A stretch of 64,000 nucleotides of DNA from Nocardia flavorosea. GTDB taxonomy: Bacteria > Actinomycetota > Actinomycetes > Mycobacteriales > Mycobacteriaceae. The position numbers and the translations under genes are program-made. The stretch is from positions 372,001-436,000 of the forward strand of contig NZ_JADLQL010000003.1 in NCBI RefSeq assembly GCF_015477805.1. The letters are read 5' to 3'. Position 1 is the first letter of the stretch. Every line of letters begins with the position of its first letter. Below the pieces are notes generated by a model. The model was given only the letters and a program-made list of their open reading frames with translations. It made no database searches and was not told where the DNA came from. Shown here piece after piece: positions 16,861 through 24,754 of the stretch.

Positions 16861-17805
16861 ATGAAGCCGCGCCGTTCCGTGCTTGCCGTGCCGGGCAGCA
16901 ACCCGAAAATGATCGCCAAGGCCAAGGGGCTGCCGGTCGACGAGGTGTTCCTGGATCTCGAGGACGCCGTCGCCCCCGGGGCGAAAGCCGCCGCCCGGGC
17001 CAATATCGTGGCCGCCCTCAACGATTCCGGGTGGGGTGAGCAGTTGCGGGTGGTCCGGGTGAACGACTGGACCACCCAGTGGACCTACGCGGACGTGATC
17101 TCCGTGGTCGACGGCGCCGGGACCGCGCTCGACGCGATCCTGCTCCCCAAGGTCACCGATGCCGGGCAGGTACGCGCCCTCGATCTGCTGCTGAGCCAAT
17201 TGGAGCGGGCCAACGGGATCGAACCCGGCCGGATCGGGATCGAACCGCAGATAGAGAACGCGCTGGGATTGCGCAATATCGACGAGATCGCCACCGCCAG
17301 CCAGCGGGTGCAGACCCTGGTGTTCGGTCCCGCGGATTTCATGGCGAGTATCAATATGCGCACCCTGGTGGTCGGCGAACAGCCCGAGGGCTACGACACC
17401 GGCGACGCCTACCACCACATCCTGATGACGATCCTGCTCACCGCCCGCGCACACGGCCTGCAGGCCATCGACGGCCCTTATCTGCAGATCCGCGATATCG
17501 ACGGTTTCCGGCGCGCCGCCGGCCGCACCGCGGCCCTGGGCTTCGACGGGAAATGGGTGCTGCACCCGAGCCAGATCGACGCCGCGAACGAAATCTTCAG
17601 CCCCCGCCAGGCCGATTACGACCACGCCGAAATGATCCTGGACACCTACGCCTATCACACCTCCGCCGAGGGCGGCGCGCGCGGAGCCGTGATGCTGGGC
17701 GACGAAATGATCGACGAGGCCAGCGCGAAAATGGCGGTCGTCATCGCGGAAAAAGGCCGCGCCGCCGGAATGAAGAGAACGACGACCTTCACTGCGCCCG
17801 AGTGA
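16861..17805 (+). CDS. HpcH/HpaI-CitE family CoA ester lyase
   Basis: Encodes 314 aa. RRSVLAVPGSNPKMIAKA at the start and DEVFLDLEDAVAPGAK (about 25-40) are CitE/malyl-CoA lyase hallmarks: the acidic pair binds Mg2+ and the Arg/Lys bind CoA and carboxylate. PADFMAS and GKWVLHPSQI are the later active-site loops. ATG 16861 follows AGGAG at seven bases. Substrate class (malyl-, citramalyl- or citryl-CoA) cannot be read from sequence; no citrate lyase alpha or gamma gene is nearby, so a stand-alone lyase or thioesterase is likely. It is divergent from the MgtE-like gene. Confidence 0.87.
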   Translation: MKPRRSVLAVPGSNPKMIAKAKGLPVDEVFLDLEDAVAPGAKAAARANIVAALNDSGWGEQLRVVRVNDWTTQWTYADVISVVDGAGTALDAILLPKVTDAGQVRALDLLLSQLERANGIEPGRIGIEPQIENALGLRNIDEIATASQRVQTLVFGPADFMASINMRTLVVGEQPEGYDTGDAYHHILMTILLTARAHGLQAIDGPYLQIRDIDGFRRAAGRTAALGFDGKWVLHPSQIDAANEIFSPRQADYDHAEMILDTYAYHTSAEGGARGAVMLGDEMIDEASAKMAVVIAEKGRAAGMKRTTTFTAPE

Positions 17806-17991
17806 TCGTTCATCGGCGACACCACCACGGGATTCCGGTGACCCCGACCACGCGTTCGCCCCCTGTTGTGAGCCTGACGCAACCACCGGTGGTGCCGAGT
17901 TCGGCGAGGCCCTGTGAGGTATCGGGCTCGACAGCAGGGACCAAGGGGGGCCAAAACCCGCCGCGCCGCAAATAGACACCGCCAAACCCCC

Positions 17992-18010
17992 GTGCCGCCG
18001 GAGGCGGCAC
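17992..18010 (+). promoter_or_regulatory. Hairpin just upstream of the stress-type membrane protein start
   Basis: GTGCCGCC-gga-GGCGGCAC is a perfect 8-bp stem ending nine bases before ATG 18020. The bases between are AATATAAAT, with no Shine-Dalgarno sequence. It may be a terminator for the upstream transcript or a translational control element. Confidence 0.45.
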
Positions 18011-18019
18011 AATATAAAT

Positions 18020-18511
18020 ATGACGAATCCCCTGGGGAGCTCGAATCGGGGCAGACAGGGTCTGCCCACGCCGCCTTCGGGATGGCCGGTCGGTTCGTAT
18101 CCGACCTACGCCGAGGCGCAGCGTGCCGTGGATTATCTGGCGGACAACCAGTTCCCGGTGCAGAACGTGACCATCGTCGGTGTCGACCTCATGCAGGTCG
18201 AGCGGGTGCTGTACCGGCTGAACTGGGGCAAGGTGATCGGCGGGGGTGTGGTGTCGGGGGCCTGGCTCGGCCTGTTCCTCGGTTTGCTGCTGAGCCTGTT
18301 CACCACCAACGGGATGGCGGGTCCATTGCTGGTGGGCCTGATCGGCGGCATCATCTTCGGGGTCATCTCCACCACGATCCCGTACGCCGCAACCCGCGGT
18401 CAGCGTGATTTCGCGTCGACCATGCAACTGGTCGCGGGCCGCTACGACGTGCTGTGCGATCCGAAAACCGCCGAACAAGCCCGGGATATGCTCGCGCGGC
18501 TGGCCATCTGA
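18020..18511 (+). CDS. General-stress-type membrane protein (Rv1234-like)
   Basis: Encodes 163 aa. The N-terminal domain (PVGSYPTYAEAQRAVDYLADNQFPVQNVTIVG) resembles the GsiB/general stress 17M-type fold that senses or binds nucleotides. A glycine-rich double membrane hairpin (VIGGGVVSGAWLGLFLGLLL and LLVGLIGGIIFGVISTTIP) follows, and a cytosolic tail ends with YDVLCDPKTAEQARDML. The ATG lacks a ribosome binding site and sits after an AT-rich stretch. It is three bases from the next gene, so the two are an operon. Exact role unknown. Confidence 0.8.
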   Translation: MTNPLGSSNRGRQGLPTPPSGWPVGSYPTYAEAQRAVDYLADNQFPVQNVTIVGVDLMQVERVLYRLNWGKVIGGGVVSGAWLGLFLGLLLSLFTTNGMAGPLLVGLIGGIIFGVISTTIPYAATRGQRDFASTMQLVAGRYDVLCDPKTAEQARDMLARLAI

Positions 18512-18514
18512 CAG

Positions 18515-19096
18515 ATGGATGTCATGGAACGGGTGCGCGCCGCGGTAACGCGCCATTTCGAGGTGGACACGACCGCCGTGGACACTGCGTCGGTGACGTT
18601 TCTCGGCCTCGAACCCATCGAGATCCTGCGGATCCCCGGCGACGGTGTGGTGCACTACGCGACCGTCGGCGGCTCCCGGCACCCGATGGGCGACCCGGCC
18701 GCGCTGCTCGCCGACCCGGTCCGCGGTCCGCGAGCCGAACTGCTGCTCACCTTGCGGTCCGGCTCGGACAGCGGAGCCGGGGTGGCCCGGTCGCTGGGCG
18801 TACTCGCCGCGTCCCCCGCGGTGGAAGGCGTTGTCCTGCAGGCCGACGCCTTGCTGGACTTGGGCGAGCCGCTCTGGCACGCCGCCCCGTTCACCGCCGT
18901 CCTGCTGGGAACCGGGGAAATACCCGACGTGGAACTACCCGACCCCGCCGACCCCGTCCGGTACTTCGTGGTGACACCGGTGACAGCCACCGAAGCCGCC
19001 TGGGTACGCGTCCGCGGCGCCCAGGCATTGCGCGATGCCTGGACCGAAGCCGGAATCGACGTACTGGACCCGAGCCGCGGCGCGGCGGCGCTGTAG
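18515..19096 (+). CDS. Suppressor-of-fused (SUFU) domain protein
   Basis: Encodes 193 aa. The pattern VHYATVGGSRHPMGDP, followed by RAELLLTLRSG and later APFTAVLL and VTPVTATEAAWVRVRGAQAL, fits bacterial SUFU-domain proteins. These are often linked to immunity or toxin-neutralising functions but are also found as stand-alone housekeeping genes in actinobacteria. ATG 18515 is three bases after the previous stop; an in-frame ATG at 18524 is also possible. No toxin gene is adjacent, so an antitoxin role is not supported here. Confidence 0.72.
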   Translation: MDVMERVRAAVTRHFEVDTTAVDTASVTFLGLEPIEILRIPGDGVVHYATVGGSRHPMGDPAALLADPVRGPRAELLLTLRSGSDSGAGVARSLGVLAASPAVEGVVLQADALLDLGEPLWHAAPFTAVLLGTGEIPDVELPDPADPVRYFVVTPVTATEAAWVRVRGAQALRDAWTEAGIDVLDPSRGAAAL

Positions 19097-19180
19097 CTTT
19101 CGGCGGCGCCTGCGGCTGGGTTGCTCGGGGGATTCGGTGCGATCCCGGGGGTGGGAGTTCGGGGCCGGACTGTCGGCGAA

Positions 19181-20254
19181 TCACAGCCAGTTGTTGCGGC
19201 GGAACAGGGCCAGGAGGATGCCGCAGACGGCGAAGATGAACAGCAGTACCACCGGATAGCCCCAGGTGGTTTTCAGTTCCGGCATATGTTCGAAATTCAT
19301 ACCGTAGATTCCGGCGATCATGGTGGGTACGGCGGCCACCGCCACCCACGCCGATATCTTGCGCATATCCGTATTCTGCTGAACGGTGATCTTGGCCAGG
19401 GCCGCGTTGATGAGTGAACTGAGCGCATCGTCGAAATCGGTGATTCGTTCCGCGACGGTGGTGTGATGGTCGGCGACGTCACGCAGATAGCGCCGGATCT
19501 CCGCGTCCAAGGGCAGGTCGGTGTTGTGGACGAGGGTATGTAGTGGCAGCGCGAGCGGATTCACCGCGCGGCGCAGTTCCACCACTTCCCGTTTGAGTTG
19601 ATAGATCGATTCCACGGTGACGGGGGAGCGCGGGGTGAAAATTTCCTCCTCCATGGCGTCGATATCGAATTCCACCGATTGCACGACATCGATATAGGAG
19701 TCGACTACATGGTCGGCTATCGCGTGCAGGACGGAGCCGGGGCCCAGGCGTAATCGCTGCGGATCCGCCTCCAGGCCGCGCCGCACGACCGCCAGCGGGG
19801 AATGTTCGCCGTGCCGGACGGCGATCACGAAATCGGGGGCCATGAATATCAGCAGCTCGCCGGTTTCCACGATTTCGCTGACACTGTGCAGTTCGTGTTC
19901 CCGGTAGGCGACGGTGCGCATGACCATCACCAATGTTTTGTCGTAGCGTTCCAGCTTCGGCCGCTGGTGTGCCTGCACCGCATCCTCGACGGCCAGCGCG
20001 TGCAGCCCGAACGTGTCGGCGACCTCCGCCATCTGGGTGGCGTCCGGGTCGTGCAGTCCGAGCCAGACGAATCCGCCGTGTGCGCGGGCCGCGGTCAACG
20101 CGCTCTGATGCGTGTGCCGTCCAGGGAGCCGCTTGCCGTCGACGTAGACCGCGCAGTCGACGACCGCGCGGGCTGTGGGGACGCGGATCAGCGGAGCCGA
20201 GCGGGAATGCCGCGACCGTCCGGGACTGTGGAACGGCAGCGGCAGCGAGGGCAC
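19181..20254 (-). CDS. corA: Magnesium/cobalt transporter CorA
   Basis: Encodes 357 aa. The two C-terminal membrane helices flank the signature YGMNFEHMPEL, which forms the CorA selectivity filter. The large cytosolic domain contains FGLHALAVEDAVQAHQRPKLERY and the long stalk helix ending LAKITVQQNTDMRKISAW. The frame stays open to 20551, but homology (Rv1239c) starts well inside, and GTG 20254 gives a family-typical length. It is divergent from the PHP gene with 63 bases between starts. CorA is a pentameric Mg2+ uptake channel of the inner membrane. Confidence 0.95.
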   Translation of the reverse strand: MPSLPLPFHSPGRSRHSRSAPLIRVPTARAVVDCAVYVDGKRLPGRHTHQSALTAARAHGGFVWLGLHDPDATQMAEVADTFGLHALAVEDAVQAHQRPKLERYDKTLVMVMRTVAYREHELHSVSEIVETGELLIFMAPDFVIAVRHGEHSPLAVVRRGLEADPQRLRLGPGSVLHAIADHVVDSYIDVVQSVEFDIDAMEEEIFTPRSPVTVESIYQLKREVVELRRAVNPLALPLHTLVHNTDLPLDAEIRRYLRDVADHHTTVAERITDFDDALSSLINAALAKITVQQNTDMRKISAWVAVAAVPTMIAGIYGMNFEHMPELKTTWGYPVVLLFIFAVCGILLALFRRNNWL

Positions 20255-20317
20255 CCGGCCGATGCTAGTCCGCCCGCGCGAACGGGGCCGGAAGCCCGCA
20301 CTGACAGACTGGAAGGC

Positions 20318-21172
20318 GTGCGCATCGACCTGCATACCCACACCACCGCTTCCGACGGCACCGATACTCCGGCCGAGCTGGTGCGGAAAGCGGCCGCCGC
20401 CGGTCTCGATGTGGTCGCGATCACCGATCACGACACCACCGCCGGCTGGGCCGAGGCCGAGGCGGCGCGTCCGGCCGGGCTGTCGCTGGTCCGGGGGATG
20501 GAAATGTCGTGCGTCGGCCGCGGCGACGACAGCCGGCCGGTATCTGTCCATCTACTGGCCTACCTGTTCGACCCCGCCGACGCCGGCTTCGCGGCCGAGC
20601 GTGAGCGTTTACGCGGCGAACGCGGCCGGCGACTACGCGCCATGGCCGAGCAGATGGCCGTCGACGGGTTACCCGTGGACCCGGATGCGGTGCTCGCCTC
20701 GGCCGGTCCGGCGGCGGGCCGCCCGCATCTGGCCCGCGCCCTGGTGGCCGCCGGTGTCGTCCCCAGTGTGGAAGCCGCTTTCACACAGTTGCTGGCCGCG
20801 AACGGCCCTTACTACGTGGAGAAGGCCGATACCCCGCTGCACCGGGCGGTGGAGATGATCGCCGACGCCGGTGGGGTCAGCGTGCTCGCGCACGGCCGGG
20901 CCCGCTCCCGCGGCCGGCTGCTGGATCTCGCGGAGATCCCGGATCTCGCCGCGCTGGGACTGGGGGGTTTGGAAATCGATCACCCCGACCACAACGACCG
21001 CGACCGGACCGCGTTGCGTGAACTGGCCGGCGAGTGCGGCCTGCTGACGACCGGCTCCTCGGACTATCACGGCGCGAACAAGACCATCGAGCTGGGCGCC
21101 TGCACCACCGACCCGGCCCAATTCGAGAAGCTGGCCGGTAGAGCCACCGGTGTGCCGGTGCTCGTGTCATGA
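20318..21172 (+). CDS. PHP-domain phosphoesterase (YciV/RNase AM-like)
   Basis: Encodes 284 aa. The PHP metal motifs are clear: DLHTHTTASDG (4-14), AITDHDT (34-40), an EMS site near 60, LAHGRAR in the middle and SSDYHGANK near the end. Members such as E. coli YciV hydrolyse 3',5'-nucleoside bisphosphates and trim RNA 5' ends. GTG 20318 is chosen because conserved sequence begins at once; the open frame upstream overlaps corA and is a shadow. It overlaps the next gene by four bases. Confidence 0.9.
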   Translation: MRIDLHTHTTASDGTDTPAELVRKAAAAGLDVVAITDHDTTAGWAEAEAARPAGLSLVRGMEMSCVGRGDDSRPVSVHLLAYLFDPADAGFAAERERLRGERGRRLRAMAEQMAVDGLPVDPDAVLASAGPAAGRPHLARALVAAGVVPSVEAAFTQLLAANGPYYVEKADTPLHRAVEMIADAGGVSVLAHGRARSRGRLLDLAEIPDLAALGLGGLEIDHPDHNDRDRTALRELAGECGLLTTGSSDYHGANKTIELGACTTDPAQFEKLAGRATGVPVLVS

Positions 21173-21435
21173 AACTCGTGCGCGCAATCAGCGGGTCCCT
21201 TGCGGCGGGCCTGGTCGTACTGGCCTGCGTGGTGGTGGGCGCGGCGATGATCGGCGCTCGTCGTGGTTTCCCGGGACCGGGCGCGGAATCGGTGGGCTGG
21301 CATATCGCGGTGGCGGCGACCGCCGTTGCGGCGCAGATCTATTCGGACCGCAAACGCGGCACTGCGACGTTCGTCGTCGCCGCGTTCGTGCTGGGCGCGG
21401 CAGCACTGCTGCTGTGGACGCAATGGTGGAACTAG
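21169..21435 (+). CDS. Small two-helix membrane protein
   Basis: Encodes 88 aa with three hydrophobic stretches: GSLAAGLVVLACVVVGAAMI, HIAVAATAVAAQIY and TFVVAAFVLGAAALLLWTQWW. The ATG overlaps the PHP stop (ATGA), so it is coupled to it. No family was recognised; similar short membrane proteins follow this phosphoesterase gene in related genera as far as I recall. Function unknown. Confidence 0.75.
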   Translation: MKLVRAISGSLAAGLVVLACVVVGAAMIGARRGFPGPGAESVGWHIAVAATAVAAQIYSDRKRGTATFVVAAFVLGAAALLLWTQWWN

Positions 21436-21847
21436 CAGACCGGCCGGGTATCACGGCGCACACCGCTGCGCCGCGCAACGTTCTCACTCGGGGCTTCCCG
21501 GAGCCGGGAGTTTCCCCTTACGGGAAGGTAATGCCCGCCACCTAGGCTGAGCCCGTGGTGTCCGATACCCGATCCCCGGCGCCGGTTTGGTGTTCCGTGC
21601 CGGACCTGGCACAATGTTGCGGATTCCCGATCGTTGCCACCGCCGGGTCGGGGATATCGGGCGCCCACCGTCAACGCGACGCACCATCGCAGCCGGGCCG
21701 GACGCCAGTCGAGTTCTGCCGGACCACCCTGTCCGAAATTCCCCGGATCCACTGTTGCCTGTTCTCGGCACCGCCGCCGTTGCCGGTGCCGAGCCACACG
21801 GGCCTTCCGGGCATGGCTTCAACGGTAAACCGCCTGGTCAGAAATTT

Positions 21848-21876
21848 ATGCTCCCCGTGCACGCGGGGATGAGACT
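21848..21876 (+). repeat. Isolated type I-E CRISPR-repeat-like sequence
   Basis: The 29 bases contain TGCTCCCCG, TGCA and CGCGGGGATGAG. They match the stem-loop layout and flanks of actinobacterial type I-E repeats (GTGCTCCCCGC..GCGGGGATGAGC) with a few changes. Only one copy is present: no second repeat occurs about 60 bases away on either side, and no cas gene is in the window. It is therefore not an array. Confidence 0.5.
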
Positions 21877-21908
21877 GATATGACGCAGATAACACCGAAT
21901 ACCCGGCG

Positions 21909-21927
21909 GTAACCGTCCACCGGTTAC
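21909..21927. promoter_or_regulatory. Inverted repeat before malic enzyme
   Basis: GTAACCG (21909-21915) and CGGTTAC (21921-21927) are perfect inverted arms with five bases between. The site ends 25 bases before the GTG start, a position suited to a repressor operator or a leader hairpin. Confidence 0.45.
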
Positions 21928-21952
21928 GACCGCAACCAGCAGGAGTGAAAAC

Positions 21953-23167
21953 GTGTCCTCTGTGACTGACGCACCGAACGCCACCGCCAGCAAAAACGAG
22001 GCCGCAGACCTCGCGGCGATCACTCACGAGGAGATCTTCGCCGGTCACCTCGGGGGCAAGCTCTCGGTTGAGCTCAGCTCTCCCCTGGAGACCCAGCGCG
22101 ACCTCTCGATCGCCTATACCCCGGGGGTGGCGCAGGTGAGCCGCGCGATCGCCGAGGACGAAAAACTGGTGAAGCGCTACACCTGGACAGACCGCCTCGT
22201 GGTCGTCGTCAGCGACGGCTCCGCGGTGCTCGGCCTCGGCGATATCGGCCCGCGCGCCTCCCTGCCGGTGATGGAAGGGAAATCGGCGCTGTTCAAGAAG
22301 TTCGCCGGGCTCGATTCCATCCCGATCGTGCTCGATACCAAGGATGTCGACGAAATCGTCGAAACCCTGGTGCGCCTGCGGCCCAGCTTCGGCGCCGTGA
22401 ACCTGGAAGACATCTCCGCGCCGCGCTGCTTCGAAATCGAGAAGCGGGTCGTCGAAGCGCTGGACTGCCCCGTGATGCACGACGACCAGCACGGCACCGC
22501 CATCGTGGTGCTGGCGGCGCTGAACGGTGCGGCCAGGGTGCAGGGCCGGCCGACCGCGGACCTGAAGGTCGTCGTCTCCGGCGCCGGCGCCGCGGGGGTC
22601 GCGTGCACGAATATCCTGCTCGCCGCAGGTATCCCGGATGTGACGGTGCTGGACTCCAAGGGCATCGTCGGCCGCGACCGCGCCGATCTCAACGCGGTGA
22701 AGACCGATCTGGCCCAGCGCACCAACCCGCGCGGCCTCACCGGCTCCGCGGCGGACGCGCTCGCCGGCGCCGATGTGTTCCTGGGCCTGTCCGCGGGCAC
22801 CGTCGCCGAAGAGCTCATCGCCTCGATGGCACCGGAATCGATCGTTTTCGCCATGTCCAACCCGGATCCGGAAATCCACCCGGACGTGGCCCGCAAATAC
22901 GCGGGAATCGTTGCCACCGGCCGCAGCGATTTCCCGAACCAGATCAACAATGTGCTGGCCTTCCCCGGTGTGTTCAAGGGTGCTCTCGACGCCGGCGCCC
23001 GGCGGATCACCGAAGGCATGAAGATCGCCGCCGCGAACGCGATCCTCGGCGTGGTCGCCGACGAACTCGCGGTCGACAAGATCGTGCCCAGCCCCCTCGA
23101 CCCCCGGGTCGCCCCGGCAGTCGCCGACGCGGTCGCCGCCGCCGCCCGCGCGGAAGGCGTCGCCTGA
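21953..23167 (+). CDS. NAD(P)-dependent malic enzyme
   Basis: Encodes 404 aa, the compact bacterial form without a phosphotransacetylase domain. It converts malate to pyruvate and CO2. YTPGVAQVSR, the Lys-bearing GKSALFKKFAG, the metal site VNLEDISAPRCFEIE, and HDDQHGTAIVVLAAL are all present. The Rossmann motif VVSGAGAAGVAC and FAMSNPDPEI follow. GTG 21953 has AGGAG at seven bases. NAD or NADP preference cannot be settled by eye. Three hairpins follow the stop. In the M. tuberculosis layout mdh occupies the comparable place near corA, so malate chemistry is a shared theme. Confidence 0.95.
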   Translation: MSSVTDAPNATASKNEAADLAAITHEEIFAGHLGGKLSVELSSPLETQRDLSIAYTPGVAQVSRAIAEDEKLVKRYTWTDRLVVVVSDGSAVLGLGDIGPRASLPVMEGKSALFKKFAGLDSIPIVLDTKDVDEIVETLVRLRPSFGAVNLEDISAPRCFEIEKRVVEALDCPVMHDDQHGTAIVVLAALNGAARVQGRPTADLKVVVSGAGAAGVACTNILLAAGIPDVTVLDSKGIVGRDRADLNAVKTDLAQRTNPRGLTGSAADALAGADVFLGLSAGTVAEELIASMAPESIVFAMSNPDPEIHPDVARKYAGIVATGRSDFPNQINNVLAFPGVFKGALDAGARRITEGMKIAAANAILGVVADELAVDKIVPSPLDPRVAPAVADAVAAAARAEGVA

Positions 23168-23201
23168 TAGATCGTTCCGCCTTACCCGGGCGGTAACCCA
23201 G

Positions 23202-23240
23202 CTGCAGCACCCGGTCGTCACCAATGACCGGGTGCTGCAG
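23202..23240 (+). terminator. Hairpin terminator after malic enzyme
   Basis: CTGCAGCACCCGGTC (23202-23216) and GACCGGGTGCTGCAG (23226-23240) form a perfect 15-bp stem with a nine-base loop, 35 bases after the malic enzyme stop. Confidence 0.85.
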
Positions 23241-23268
23241 TGTTCGGCGCCGCCTGCGGCGGCGCGGT

Positions 23269-23312
23269 TTTCGGCCCCCTAGGTCCCTCCTGACAGCAGG
23301 GACGGGCCGAAA
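23269..23312. terminator. Second hairpin downstream of malic enzyme
   Basis: TTTCGGCCC (23269-23277) pairs with GGGCCGAAA (23304-23312), and GTCCCT (23283-23288) with AGGGAC (23298-23303), leaving a five-base bulge on one side. The A and T flanks make it a plausible terminator on either strand. Confidence 0.6.
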
Positions 23313-23320
23313 CCTTTCAG

Positions 23321-23390
23321 GGCCTCGTAAGACTCGGCGCCGCCGTTGGCTGCGCTGGGGCTTCGTGCTGAAGTCTTACAGGGCCTTTTT
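23321..23390 (+). terminator. Third hairpin with T-run
   Basis: GGCCTCGTAAGACT (23321-23334) pairs with AGTCTTACAGGGCC (23372-23385), apart from a two-base internal mismatch, and TTTTT follows directly. This is a textbook intrinsic terminator with a 37-base loop. Two terminators already lie upstream, so it may end a separate short transcript. Confidence 0.7.
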
Positions 23391-23659
23391 GGGCTCGGCT
23401 GATATCCGGTGTCGGCGGACTCGAGGTGATGGACCCGCTGCGAAACCCTCGGTGGCGGCCACGACCAGGTAGGCGAAGGTGCTCACTCGATTATTCCGCG
23501 AAGGGTCCCGGCCGGACTTTGTGCCTCCTGTGGTGTCGTGGGCCGGGGACGCTGTGGGGTGAGAGTCGCGTGGGGTGTGGGCGGCGGTAGATTCGGGGGC
23601 TGTCGGGGCGCCCGGATCGGGTGCGGCGGGCTGGTTACGGGAAGTGGGTGTCGCGCGCG

Positions 23660-24553
23660 ATGGTGCTGGCCGCGTCGGTGCGTGTCGTGGGGCGGATGCT
23701 GGTGCCGGCGCTTGCCGTGCTGGCTGTTTCCTGCGGATCCGGGGAGGCGGTCGATCCGCTGGTGGTGGGGGCGCAGCAGCCGGCGCAGTCGCGGGTGCTG
23801 GCCGAGATCTACGCGCAGGCGCTGGCGCGGACGGGGACGGCGGTCCGGGTGGAGCCGGGGCTGGGGGATCGGCGCGAGGTGCTGGACGCATTGGCGGCGG
23901 GGACCGTCACGGTGGCGCCCGACCACAACGGCGCGTTGCTCGCCGACCTGAATGCCGGGGCGGATGCCGAGACGGTGGAGGTGGTGACCGAGGAACTGAA
24001 CGGTTCACTGCCGCAGGACACCGTCACCTCCGATCCCGCCGACGGCACCGATTTCGAGCCCCGGGTGCTGGTCACTACCGCCACCGCCGAACAGCGCGGT
24101 TTCGGCTCGGTCGGCGATCTCGTGAAGCAGTGTTCCGGGCTGACCGCGGGGACGGCTGCGGTGCCGGGCCTGCTGGACCTTCCCGCGGTCGCGGCGCGGA
24201 TCTCGGGGTGCGAATTCACCGCGATCCAGCAGTTCGCCGATCCCGCCGAACTCCGGCACGCCCTGGTCGACGGCCGGATCCAGGTGGCCGTGCTGGGGGG
24301 TCCGGTCGAATTCCTGCCCGGTGGTACGGACGGCCTGACCGTGTTGGCCGATTCCGGGGACGCGATCCGCGCGCAGAACCCGGTCGCCGTCCTCCGTAGA
24401 GGTGTGCTGGACGAGCGGCAGGCCGAGAAATTGAACTATGTGGCGGGTGAACTGACCACCGGCGAACTCGCCGCGCTGGTGCTGCGCGTCCGGGACGAGG
24501 GCGCCGACCCGGCGGACCTGGCACGATCCTGGCTGGACGCGCACGGTCTGTAG
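23660..24553 (+). CDS. lpqZ: LpqZ-like lipoprotein, osmoprotectant-type substrate-binding protein
   Basis: Encodes 297 aa. A signal peptide ends in the lipobox LAVSC (cysteine at residue 25), so it should be a lipid-anchored outer-face protein. The mature part has the OpuAC/ProX type II binding-protein layout: VVGAQQPAQSRVLAEIYAQAL, then VAPDHNGALLADL, then a C-terminal lobe ending VRDEGADPADLARSWLDAHGL. It resembles M. tuberculosis LpqZ (Rv1244), which also lies between the malate-metabolism genes and kgd. The start is uncertain; ATG 23660 gives a normal signal peptide. No permease or ATPase is adjacent, so any transporter partner is elsewhere. Confidence 0.8.
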   Translation: MVLAASVRVVGRMLVPALAVLAVSCGSGEAVDPLVVGAQQPAQSRVLAEIYAQALARTGTAVRVEPGLGDRREVLDALAAGTVTVAPDHNGALLADLNAGADAETVEVVTEELNGSLPQDTVTSDPADGTDFEPRVLVTTATAEQRGFGSVGDLVKQCSGLTAGTAAVPGLLDLPAVAARISGCEFTAIQQFADPAELRHALVDGRIQVAVLGGPVEFLPGGTDGLTVLADSGDAIRAQNPVAVLRRGVLDERQAEKLNYVAGELTTGELAALVLRVRDEGADPADLARSWLDAHGL

Positions 24554-24754
24554 CCCGGGTTACGATCGGTCCGAAATGCCCGGAATGTTGGCGCGGCCCG
24601 CGATGTCGTACCTGTAGTCCGCAGTGACCACGGATCGTAGGCCGTTGCTGCTCGCCCCTGCCCGGGGTCGGCCGGTAGCGGGCCGGTGGTGCGGGGCACC
24701 GCAGCGGATCCATGGGCCGGCGCATCCCGCGCCGCCGGGACAGGAATGGAATCT

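Larger units (their letters stand above)
21436..21952. other. Noncoding region upstream of malic enzyme
   Basis: No protein-like frame. It holds small hairpins near 21495-21530 (CCCGG/CCGGG and TTCCC/GGGAA) that may end the PHP operon. It also holds an isolated CRISPR-repeat-like element at 21848-21876, a 7-bp inverted repeat at 21909-21927 and the AGGAG ribosome binding site at 21941-21945. The long reverse-strand ORF over this stretch is a shadow of the malic enzyme extended into it. Confidence 0.5.

Noticed and set aside
18515..19096. SUFU-domain gene as an antitoxin or immunity gene
   Set aside because: No toxin-like gene lies next to it; it is in an operon with a stress-type membrane protein.
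21848..21876. A CRISPR array
   Set aside because: Only one repeat-like copy is present and no cas genes are in the window.
21671..23224. A 517-codon minus-strand frame over the malic enzyme
   Set aside because: Antisense shadow of the malic enzyme with no motif.
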